Assembly: GCA_015143295.1 (NCBI GenBank)
Contig: CM026573.1
Span: forward strand, 6,498,434 to 6,562,433
Length of the DNA: 64,000 nt
Source of the DNA: Tetracentron sinense
Taxonomy: Eukaryota; Streptophyta; Magnoliopsida; Trochodendrales; Trochodendraceae
Reading direction: 5' to 3'
The notes below the pieces were generated by a model, which saw only the letters and a program-made list of their open reading frames with translations, was not told the DNA's origin and ran no database searches. Below, piece after piece: positions 46,296 to 56,447 of the stretch (positions within the stretch are counted from its first letter, which is position 1; each line of letters starts with the position of its first letter). The position numbers and the translations under genes were made by a program.

Positions 46296-46302
46296 CTTCC
46301 AT
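46288..46302 (-). promoter_or_regulatory. Four-codon upstream ORF overlapping the CNGC18 start
   Basis: On the minus strand an ATG at 46302, in the strong context CCGCCATGG, opens a frame of four codons (Met-Glu-Asp-Glu) and stops at TAG (46288-46290). The CNGC18 ATG (46295) lies inside it in another frame with a weaker context (GAAGATGAA). If the leader includes this site, ribosomes would have to leak past or reinitiate. Confidence 0.5.
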
Positions 46303-47260
46303 GGCGGAGATAAAGTTTATGAATCAAGCAAATCCATTTGACAGAGAAAACCACCATGAAAGACTAGATTGATATGAAAACGAAGAAGAAGAGGATTGCA
46401 GAAGAGAAGAAGAGAGAAGGGAATTTGGGTTAAGGTAAGGGTTTAGTTAGTTGAGAGATTGGCGGTTTGCCATTGAAGATGCTTAGATTTCGGAGTTCTC
46501 ATGGCAGCTAAGCCTTCAGCGAAAAAAGAGCACGGAAATCGTATATTTGTCCAAGATATTCTTAAAAGGAAAACTCTCTCTCTCTCTCTAACTGAATTCC
46601 TCTGGAATTCTGATGATCTTGTATGCTAGAGATTCTGATTTTCTCAAGAAATTTGAACCTTTTGGAAGATACCCATATGAAAAAAAAATTGAATTTTGAT
46701 GAACTCCATCATTCGATGCCATGAACCTCTGCAAACCCCTGAAACGAATCAGAGAGCCCCATGAACATGAAATCGTTCACGAACCGACCCAGATCGACAA
46801 AATGAGATCTTTTGGGTGGATAAACAGTAACACCCAAGTCGAAACTCCAAATCATCCACCTGAGAAGAATCCAAGCTGTTTAAAAACCTAACATCCAAAT
46901 CCACATGTTTCCGTGTAATGTTCTTGAACTCTACGTCCATTAACGAACCGAATTCGACTGCAACGAAGCAAGACAGATAACCCTTTTCCAGAATCCGTTG
47001 ATTGGTCGTGAACTTCGCCGGTAACTTCATTGCAAGAAAAAAAAAAAAAAACAGCAACAGAACGAAGAAATGTCTGAAACCTATAAGAAAATCATTAATG
47101 TTAATTATTCTGAAAATCCATTTACAGTTAATTAGAGCTTTCTGTCTTAGATTTTCTTTTTTATTTGCAGAGCTGCAGAAGAGTCGATCGCGCGCGAGAA
47201 CCGTACAAATACTGGCTTTCAATGGGCCGTAGGAGGCCTAGGCCCGGCCCTCACTTACAA

Positions 47261-47430
47261 GGTAGGAAGCACGGGTACGGCGATACTTAGATATGGCGAT
47301 ATGATACGGGTACAGCGATACAACAGAAATTATGAAAAACAACTAAATTTTACCTTAGAGTGCCGTATCCGGTATGACGATATGGGTACGTTTCCATTTT
47401 CAACGTATCCATGCTTCCTAGCTTCCTACC
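47261..47430. mobile_element. Small MITE with GGTAGGAAGC ends
   Basis: 170 bp with perfect 10-base inverted ends GGTAGGAAGC / GCTTCCTACC and repeated internal GGGTACGGCGATAC and TATGGCGATATGATACG motifs in both orientations. No clear target duplication. The family is unassigned. Confidence 0.6.
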
Positions 47431-47789
47431 CTCAAAGATGGGAGAAAATGGCCTAGAAAAGCCAAAAAATATTATTATTATTATTAAATCACATTAGGAG
47501 TTGTTTAAAACTAATCGTTATACCCTCGAATTATAGTCTTTACAATAAGGTTATAATTGTAAGATCGCAAAAATAAATAAATTAAATTAAAACTATAATA
47601 TATAAGAGGGGTTGCCAAGTACCAACTGATTTCAAGCATCCAATGAACCTTCGAAGTTTTGACCAAGCAATGATTGATTCCAAAATTAAATGAGGAAACT
47701 TTCAAGGGCACTCTGAGCAGGATTTAGCTGTTGTACTTTACTGGGCATTCATTCATCCTTACAAGAATGGTCCATGTTGCAATGGACCT

Positions 47790-48445
47790 AGGGCTACACT
47801 CAATCCACTCATCGGCTCGACTGAGTCTGGCTCATTTGAGTCAAGCTCAAGTTGACAATTTAAGTTTGAACGAATCAAGCCAAGTATTTTTTTAAGATCG
47901 AATGTTTAAACAAGCAAAGCTCAAGCCAATCCCTATTTTATTCGACTTGGTTTGCCTTGAGCTCAACTCAAAATATTATATTTTTATATGAAAAAAAATT
48001 TAGTCATGTTATTTATATAAATATAAAATAACATTTTTAACTTTCTTTATTATAGATTGTAAGAATTTTTAATTTATAATAAATAAGTTTCAGAAATAAT
48101 AATAGCAAAAAAAAAGGTAAAGTTAAAAAGCAAAAACTATGATCTACTCTCTACTCTTTGAACTACTCCCAAATCTTATTTTTGAATCTTATTTTTGTAT
48201 ATGAATATATTAATTTTTTATATCTTCTTGTATTATAAAATAATAACTTTTATTAAAATCATGTAAATTAAACAAAATGATTCCGTGAATCAAGCTTAGC
48301 CAAAATCATACATGATCTTGGAGTTCCGTCAAGCTTGTTCAAGCCAAGCTCAAGCCTAAACATTCGAGCTCAAACCGAGCTTGAGCATGTTCAAGCCAAC
48401 TCAAACTTGGCCAAGCTCAGCTCAGCTCGGCTTGGCTCAAATGAA
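47790..48445. repeat. GAGCTC/AAGCC-rich dispersed repeat, type I
   Basis: About 650 bp, colinear with 12238-12830: AGGGCTACACTCAATCC start, arms of CAAGCCAAGCTCAAG, and a core with AACTTTCTTTATTATAG, AAAAGCAAAAACTATG, ACTCTCTACTCTTTGAACT and TCTTATTTTTGTATATG. Ends with GCTCGGCTTGGCTCAAAT. No coding region. Confidence 0.75.
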
Positions 48446-48995
48446 TTGGTACTTACTATGCAAATTCGGCATATAATCTCATAACTGGGTTTTTCTTCTG
48501 ATAACAAAATCATACATGATCTCCTATCAGATTTCCTTTCAAATTGCTGGAATTGGTTAATCTTGAGATTCAGATATCTGTGGGAACAGAGTGGGATCAA
48601 AGGGTTTTACCTGTAAACAGCATGGGAACTAGAGCTATAGGATATATGTTAGCAATCTTATCGGGAAAGCTTTCTATAAGAAGCTTTCATAATTTGCTCC
48701 ATCTAAGAAACATCGATGAATTGTTCAATCTCGCATCTGTCTCCATTGAAAGCTTACAAATACAAACAGTGTTCATAATCTATATTTGCGATTATTAATA
48801 TTTGAACAAAATCAAATGAATTTGATACAATTTTGGACAGGCTAAGACATCCAGGGTAGGATCCATTGAGCTTGACTCCTCAGGACAAACTATAAATGCT
48901 CCATGCATGTCCAACCAGGTAGAGCCCTGGAAAATCTTGGAGTTGCCATTATACCTTAAGGCAGATGCTTGATGCTCCCACATCTCAAAAGACTG

Positions 48996-51900
48996 TTAAA
49001 GTGGGAGCTGCTCCTTGGTGTCGAGGTGGTCTTTTGGATTCATTGAACTGATGCACAAACTGTGGGGGAGAAAGAAATAAATAGCAAGGAACACGAGAAC
49101 TCCGAGATCAGCCTCTTCACCAACTGCTGGCTGAGGAGGATTTCTCCAGTATATCTGGCTTGCACACCATAGGCAGTATAGGCTTGCTATTATCAGAATA
49201 AGTTTCATAGATTGACTTGATTGTTTTCCTATGGACTTCACGGGCTTCACTCTGTTGGACAGAAAACAGCAAATCTGCTCAGATCTCAGGTGAAGGAAAA
49301 ACCATGTGTCCGACTTCCGACTTTTACGTGGTTGTGTGCACAGAATTACAAATGTAATGTTTTTTCACAAATTAGGCACACACAAAAAACCTTATTCCAG
49401 ATGTGACCCTGACTATATAAAATCTATATATTTGAAGCATCCAATATGATTTCCAGTTGGCAAAATAAATGGTATAGCTTTCAAGCAGGACTGTAACCAT
49501 GAATTAAGTAAAATGAAAGAAAAATTATGTGAATGTCTTAAAATAGCACCTGTTGATGTAAATGAAGCCACCAAATAAGCAAGTGCACAAGAACCCAACC
49601 ACAACAACAGCATCTGGGTTAACAGAAGCTCGGCTTTTCCACCAACCAGTGCTCAATATCCAAGAATATACCGAGGAATGGCCATTTTCCTGTCCATTTA
49701 AATAGTAAAATATGGTGAGCCAAATTGAAAAGCACAAGCAATTCTAGATGGTCAAGCTCAGGAAAAATAAAGAGAAGAAATGTAACATGAAACAAAGTTC
49801 ATTTGTCAAGAAGAGGGGGTCTTAATATGAAGTAAAATTGGAAACTGATCCACTGGGTACACATAATATAAACCTAGAGAATACTGAGGTCCATCATCGT
49901 CGAAGGATTCTACCCAATTTAGTGTTGGACAAAATACATACTTCCCTCTATGTGTAACTCAATAGAGAATGCGAATCAAGCAATCAGAACCACATGCAAG
50001 GCATTCTTACGTGAAAAACCCTTTGGTGTGAAGGGTAAAACCACGGGACCAATTCTAGATAAATCTTCTACTATATGAAATAATAGGATCATAAACTCTC
50101 TAGACAAAACTAGAGGCAACCAAACATCAAGAGAACAACTCTTGGATTACACAAATGATCTTCACCTAAAAAAAGTGAATTTCAACAAAAAACAAAGATA
50201 AATCTCACCAAAGTGGGCTGGAAAAACCTCTTCCAAACATTCCTTTGGAGAATCCAATCAACCATTTGGAATAGTAGGATTGAAGCTTCCGATGACGGAA
50301 TTCACCTCCTAAGTTTTGAGCCAAAATGGAGTAGAAAGTACAAAAAAGCATATGTTTTTCTTCTTCCTTCACACAAGAAAGAGAACTCCCAAGATGGTAT
50401 ACATAGCCACCTCCTTCTCTAAACCAAGAGTCATCCAAAAGGCAAAAAAAAAAACATTTAATGCTTTCACCAACCTCCACTATAGAGGACATGCAAAAGG
50501 GAAGAGAAAACATATGCTATAAGCATGTGGGTTCCATCCTCCACTAAAGAAAGAAAACTCCCAACAACCTCTCCCTTCCTACTTATGTTAAGGACTCCAT
50601 TAAACCCGTTTTGCTTCTACATGCCTCATGTTTGTCATTAGATAAAGTTTTAATCATCATATCTGACTGGTTATCATCGGTATAAATCTTCTCAGGTTGT
50701 AACAACTTCATTTCCAATACATCACAAATTCAATGATACCTCACATCTATAGGTTTTGATTTCGAATGAAAATTAAGATTCTTACTCAAATGGATGACAC
50801 TTTGATCCTTCGACTGTCACAATAAAAAAACATTTTTCTCTTGCTTTAGATTCAATTCTTGTAAGAATCTCTTTATCCACAACATCTCTTTGCATGCCTC
50901 AATCACTACAATGTACTCGTTAGTAGTGGACAAAGCAACACATTTTTTTACTTGGACTGCTATGAAACGGCCCTCCTATAATGGTGATCAACCATGAATG
51001 AATCAAACTCCGTATACCATTGTCGTGGTGCCTGCTTTATCCCATACAAACTCTTCTTGAGCTTGCAAACCAAGTGATCATTGCCTTTGACTTTGAACCC
51101 TTCAAGTTGCTCCATATAGATCTCTTCCTTCAAGTCACCATGAAAAAAGGTTGTCTTCACATCAAGTTGCTTAAACTCTAGATTCAAGCTTGCAGCTAAA
51201 CCAAGGACAACCCATATTGATGACATCTTCACCACCGGTGAGAAAATCTCATCAAAATCAATTCCTTTTTTATGGCCAAAACCCTTCACAACCAACCTCA
51301 CCTTGTACCTTGATTGTGAACTCTTCTCTTCTGTCTGCCCATTTATTCTTGAGTGTTTTCTTTCCCTTCGGCAATTTCACTAAGTCATTAGTGTGGTTCT
51401 TATGTAAGGATTTCATCTCTTCTTGTATGACTTTCAACAACTTTCCTTTATGCTTTGATACCAATGTCTTGCATGTGATTATGATTGCTTTATTTTCTTG
51501 CTTGATTATTGCTTCTGCATTCTCTATTGATTTATACATAGAGAGAAAGTGTGTATTTTTTCCAACAAGTGGTATCAGAGCTATGCTCTAATTATTTCGT
51601 GTACAAATCATAGAGGCAAGCACAACTCGAATGATTAGCATGAATGGAAGCAATTGGATGATTTGGGAAAGCCAAAATGGAGGATTTGTTATATTGGAAG
51701 GACTTGTATGCACCAGTGAAAGGTGATGGAGCTAAACCGAAGATATGAAAGATGACGAGTGGAAAAAGCTTGACCAGAAAGCCATTGGATTTATTCGGCA
51801 ATGGCTAGATAATAGTGTGTTTCACCATGTATCCATTGAGACCTTGATACACTCTCTTTGGTAGAAATTAGAAAAGCTTTATGAAAGAAAGACGGCCAGG

Positions 51901-54379
51901 AGCAAGCTTTCTTGATTCGAAAACTTGTGAATTTGAAGTACAAAGAGGATAGTCTTATTACAGTGACCGAGACATGCAAATAGATGTTGTGGAAAAAGAG
52001 ATGTTGTGGATGAAGAGATTCTTACAAGAATTGAGGCTAAAGCAAGAGAAATATGTTCTTCATTGTGATAGTCAAAGTGTTATCCATTTGAGTAATAATC
52101 TTAAATTTTATTTTGACATCAAAACATATAGGTGTGAAGTACCATTGATTAGTAATGTATTGGAAATGAAGTTACAACTTGAGAAGATCCATTATGATGA
52201 TAAGCAGGTAGGATATGATGACTAAAACCTTACCCAATGACAAGTATGAGGCTTGTAGAAGAAAAGCGGATTTAGTAAAATCTTCCATATAAGTAGGAGG
52301 GAGAGATTGTTGGGTTTTGTTCCCTCCTTAGTGGAGGATGGGACCCACATGTTTAGAGCATATGTTCTCTATCTCCTCTTGCATGTCCTCTATAGTGGAG
52401 GTTTGGTGAAAGCATTAAATATTTTTTTTGGTCTTTTTGATGATTTTTGGTTCAGAGAATGAGGTGGCTACGACACCATCTTGAGGGTTCTCTTTTTTGT
52501 ATGACAGAAGAAAAAAAACAGCATCTTTGTCTACCATTTTGAAGGCTTGTATTTACTTCATTTTAGCTCAAAAAATACACACTTTCTCCAAAGGCATGTT
52601 TGGGTGAGGTTTTTCCAGTCTAATTTGGTGAGATCTATCGTTGTTGACTTGTTGTGTTGAAATTAACTTTTTTTAAGGAAGATGTAATCCAAAAGCTGTT
52701 CTCTTGATATTTGGTTGTCTCTTCTCTAGCTTTGTCTAGACAGAATATTTGTGATCTCATTATTTCATATAGTGGAAGATCTATCTGAATTTGGTCTCAT
52801 GGTTTTTCTCTTCACGCCAAAGGATTTTCCACGTAAAAATTTGGTGTCTTGCATGTGGTTGTGATTGCTTAATTATTGCTTCTGCATTCTCCATTGATTT
52901 ACACATAGAGGGAAAGTGTGTATTTTTTTCAACACTCGCTATATATAATTATTAATTCAGCTCTGTTCAGGTCAACCATCTCACAGTTGTGTCACAGCCC
53001 GAATTAGAAAGAGTTGAGCATACTTAATCTTCCTATCTCAAGCTAAAATTAGGATGACCCGATAAAATAAGATTAAAAGATAGGAGGAAAGTTCATATAC
53101 CAAAAAGTTAATATTGTCCAGTTGGTCTAACTGTTGTCAAGTACTATCAGGAGGTGGTCTAATGTTTGAAGAAAGAAATTTATGAAATTAACTATGATAT
53201 AGCATTGTATATGAACTTTGAATTCAAAAAAATATTACCTCAAACAAGTGGTCTAAGAAAAAATGTGATAAAGAACCCGCAGATACCAACAATAAGCATT
53301 GCCTTCTAGTAAGGGGCACCTGTACCATGCAAACAATACATAAGAAAACCCGCATTTAGCACTAATCAACCCAAGGAACAGATCTTATTAACATAAAACT
53401 ACTTATAATAAAACGCCACTGTCAGGAGACCCCTCCTTTCAATAACTCAAATGTTCCTCCAGCCTCCCTAATCCGCATATTATATTCATCCAGTCAGATA
53501 ACCCAATTTAGAAATGGCTGAGTAATGCATAAATCAAGACAGAACAATCGGTTGGTTACTCTTTGTACATAAGAATCCCAAATCATACTGCTCGTCCCAG
53601 CTTAAATTTCTGGGAAGGTGCTAACAGTGTGGTTTAATGGCTGGGAAGAAAGAGCCTTCTATCAACTCAGATGGGTATGATCTTGGGCTATGACCCAACA
53701 AAGAGGTACCCAATTGAAACCTCCAGATTGGCAACATGTATAATGTAAGATCCACAGTGTCATTAAATGTGATGAAGCAAGGTCCATCATATATAATCTA
53801 AATCAAGAAAAACTACATTATCATCCCAAACTCAAAACCACTACTACACAAAACCCAAATCCTTAAACCCCCATAATTACAAGTATACTCATCAACCCAG
53901 TTCATAAATTCAAAACCCCAGTCAGAAATCTCTACATTAAAACTCAAAGAACATAAGAACATGCATCATCCATTCAAAAATCCAAAACCCCAATTAAAGA
54001 TTCTACCTAAAACTGATTATAAAAATATAAATAAATTAAAAAAACCAGTTCGTAAAATACTCACCCCAGAAACGGAATTGAGAATACCCTTTTGGAGCAA
54101 AACCCTAGAGACCCAACTGTATAACACAGAAAAAGGAAGCCCCAGTATTAAGATGTAGTAAAAGGGATGATGAATGGCTTCCATGATTACAGAGCCCAAG
54201 CTCTGGGCAACGCCGAGGGTTGAAGTGAGCCATTCAGAGAAAGAGCCAAGGTCAGGACCCAAGAACGCGTTTATTGCGTAAACGATGCAGTGGTGAGGGC
54301 TAAATCTTCCATCGGAGAGCCTCATTAGACCCAGACCGGAGCCCAAGGCGTACATAGTGTGAGGGCCAGGCCCTGGCAT
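48996..54379 (-). CDS. Uncharacterised multi-pass membrane protein (complete, four exons, 263 aa)
   Basis: Exons 54065-54379, 53239-53319, 49550-49689 and 48996-49251 have GT/AG borders and matching phases, giving 263 residues. It starts MPGPGPHTMYALGSGLGLM. I recall this conserved plant family (PGPG start, FLGPDLGSFSEWL, HHPFYYILILGLP, SHFFLDHLFEENGHSS, WILSTGWW, GEEADLGVLVFLAIYFFLPH) but know no proven function. Hydrophobic stretches near residues 68-95, 112-128, 152-175, 190-212 and 225-245 indicate about five membrane spans. The conserved HH and DH pairs beside membrane segments could bind a metal, as in bacterial membrane hydrolases of the DUF457/YdjM type; that link is speculative. Intron 2 (3.5 kb) contains two Copia remnants. 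The gene looks intact. Confidence 0.88.
49923..51462 (-). mobile_element. Decayed Copia remnant A (minus orientation) in the membrane-protein intron
   Basis: A 644-bp LTR (49923-50566; minus-strand ends TGTTGGGAG and GTCCAACA) is preceded by a purine tract and by reverse transcriptase remains at 50960-51430. These include FKQLDVKTTFFHGDLKEEIY, YGIKQAPRQWY and a frameshift near 51290. The LTR is similar to the one at 52308-52934. The 5' half of the element is missing. Confidence 0.8.
51463..52934 (+). mobile_element. Decayed Copia remnant B (plus orientation), joined head-on to remnant A
   Basis: The last ~105 bp of a 5' LTR (to 51567), the primer-binding site TGGTATCAGAGC (51570-51581), a frameshifted gag start (MNGSNWMIWES), a jump to the RNase H end (EKEMLWMKRFLQELRLKQEK, HCDSQSVIHLSNN), then a purine tract and a complete 3' LTR of 627 bp (52308-52934; TGTTGGG...TTTCAACA). 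Most of pol is deleted. Same family as remnant A but in the opposite orientation. Confidence 0.82.
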
Positions 54380-55400
54380 GGCTGCGTGTAATGCGCACCC
54401 ACGTTGCAGCTGTCCGAGCTTCTAGCTGGAGTTCGCCGGAAGTATTTCTTCAACTTGGCTAGGGCGCAATGCGCACCGTGCGTACGTCAAGGTAGAAGCC
54501 TAGCATTGACAATTTTTGTTGACTTGCCAGATCTTGGAATACACTAGGGTCTGTTTGAGGATCATATTTCCACCTCCCAAAGGCGTTTTTTCGTTTTCTT
54601 ATTTTTCTTTATTGAACGTTATCAGACACAGATTAAACCCTAGTACCCCTTTACTTCGTCTAAAATTACAAGGAATGTTTGAATTTATTTCTGTTTTTTA
54701 TGCGTTATTCCAGGTCAATTTGACCTATTCTTCCCCATAAAGTTGTTTGTTTCACGTTCCCAGAAAAATCTATTAAAACAATAGAGCCTGGAATTTGTGG
54801 GTTGCGATTTTAACCCACCAAAAAAGAGTTTTCAATATCGCATTTTTTGGCTAAATCCACCAAACAGTCAAAATCGCTGTATTGTGTACTTAATACGTTT
54901 AACCGGTTAAAATACACATAGGTAGGCAACAAACAAGCACTTTGGTCAGAGTTAATGCCAACCCAACATGCCCTGAATTTAAAGAAAATGAAATTTTTGT
55001 GAAAGAGAAATGCTTGTCCATACACAATAAACTTCCAAACTCTCACTGTAATTGTGTTGATATTCAATTTACCTTCAGAGCCAATTGAAACCATAATTTT
55101 CTCTTTTTGAAAAAAATTGTTTTCGTTACATGTTAATTGGATAGCAATGGCAGATGTTGTACCCACATTAAGAACTTGAAAAAAAAATTGAAATATGTGT
55201 ATGGAGCTAACACTCGTGAAATCGAAACCTTTTTAGACCATCCTTATTACCTCAATCAATTTAATTTCGATTGCTCTAACATTACCGGCATTAAGAGTCA
55301 ACAAAAAAGAGCCAGGAACTAGTCCCATACAAGGATCATATTTAATCAAGTTTGAGATAACACTTAATGGCTACAAATACACTTTACATAAACACTACTT
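54380..55400. other. Spacer upstream of the 263-aa membrane-protein gene
   Basis: Presumed promoter of the 48996-54379 gene at its left and 3' flank of the 55401-56447 gene at its right. GCGCACC/GGTGCGCA-type repeats (GCGCACCCACGTTG, GCGCAATGCGCACCGTGCG) occur at 54390-54485. No gene seen. Confidence 0.55.
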
Positions 55401-56447
55401 TCAAGTCATGTCCCTTTTAACAGCTTCAACTTCTCCACCTAACTCCACATCAACCTTCTTTTCTAAAATGCGCTTCTTGCAATCATAGTAGTAAACCATA
55501 CAAACAACCCACTTCATTACATTCCCAACACAAAGCAAGCTAACATGCGCCGAGGTGACCAAACCTCCACTCCCTCTCTCGTGCCATCCCACAAAGAGAC
55601 ATGACAACCTTAATCCAAACGTCCAAACAAAGAAAAAAAGCATCAAAAAAAGTCCACATCGCCTATTCCCTCTGCTAAAATACGCCGAGGACTCCAAAGC
55701 TAAAACCCCATGTCTCTCCTCCAAGATTGAAATTACAATACCCATGTTCCAAATAGCACTCCACTCTAAGTATTTTGCTAATATTACTACAAAAACCATC
55801 CCATAAAAAAAAGTATAGAAACAACCAAAGTCGATATCCCCTGATGCAATACTGTAGTTAGCTGCAAACCAAAGCAATCCAAGTATAGTTAAAGAAGACA
55901 AGAAGAGAGCATAGATAGATGTGATCAAAGGACCTTTCAATCTTGTTTTGTGACTGAGTTTATGTATAATCTCCCTAAGACTCATTGATGACTTCTCGCC
56001 GGAGTATATGGCCGACGCCAAATCGACAGACACAATTGTGTTGAAGAGGTCTAAGAGATGGAGGGGTACCAAATAAAGAAGACCCAGTTTCAGAAATCCA
56101 TAAAACACATCTCTAATCAATCCTCCAAGAGTATCTAGTGGTGTCCACTTCTTGTAGCAGGAGAAGTAGGTACAATAATCAACAGGAGTTTGTGCTACTG
56201 TGTATGATGCTTCAATCAGGACCTGATGGAGAGACGGTGCTACTGTGTTTGAAGCTTCAATCAGGATCTGTTGGAGAATAATTTCATGGAGTATCATGGT
56301 GCAAAACAAAGGGAAGGAGGTAAGGAAGGTGACGATGATGAAGTTGGTGTTTCTGCAAGGGATTTTTAGAGCTTCTTTGAGTATCCCAACGAATCCTAGC
56401 TTCCCCTTCCATATATGCTGTTTGTTTTCCATCTCTATGCCTTGCAT
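55401..56447 (-). CDS. Plant multi-pass membrane protein, AT4G19950/AT5G44860-like family (348 aa, intronless)
   Basis: A single open frame from ATG at 56447. The family is described only as uncharacterised transmembrane proteins; the Arabidopsis relatives named are from memory. Visible are a short cytosolic start (LGFVGILKEALKIPCRN), membrane spans near residues 36-58, 120-150, 180-200, 212-232 and 270-292, the conserved loop SMSLREIIHKLSHKTRLKGPLITSIY, and the signature LEWSAIWNMGIVISILEERHGVLAL followed by RGNRRCGLFL. Near the C terminus a YYYDCKKRILEKK segment would face the cytosol. A direct internal duplication (LIEASNTVAPS / LIEASYTVAQT) is seen near residues 62-85. Three decayed relatives lie further right, so this is the surviving member of a local family. 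Confidence 0.85.
   Translation of the reverse strand: MQGIEMENKQHIWKGKLGFVGILKEALKIPCRNTNFIIVTFLTSFPLFCTMILHEIILQQILIEASNTVAPSLHQVLIEASYTVAQTPVDYCTYFSCYKKWTPLDTLGGLIRDVFYGFLKLGLLYLVPLHLLDLFNTIVSVDLASAIYSGEKSSMSLREIIHKLSHKTRLKGPLITSIYALFLSSLTILGLLWFAANYSIASGDIDFGCFYTFFYGMVFVVILAKYLEWSAIWNMGIVISILEERHGVLALESSAYFSRGNRRCGLFLMLFFFVWTFGLRLSCLFVGWHERGSGGLVTSAHVSLLCVGNVMKWVVCMVYYYDCKKRILEKKVDVELGGEVEAVKRDMT

Larger units (their letters stand above)
46303..48995. other. Spacer between CNGC18 and the next minus-strand gene
   Basis: Contains the presumed CNGC18 promoter and GAAGAA-rich leader (46370-46440), a palindromic element (47261-47430) and a GAGCTC-rich repeat (47790-48445). I found no convincing TATA box for CNGC18. 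A 93-codon minus-strand frame starting MKLPAKFTTNQ near 47031 has no recognised domain. Confidence 0.6.

Noticed and set aside
46749..47222. 157-codon minus-strand frame upstream of CNGC18
   Set aside because: Contains a poly-phenylalanine run from a poly-T tract and no known domain; could be real only with transcript support.
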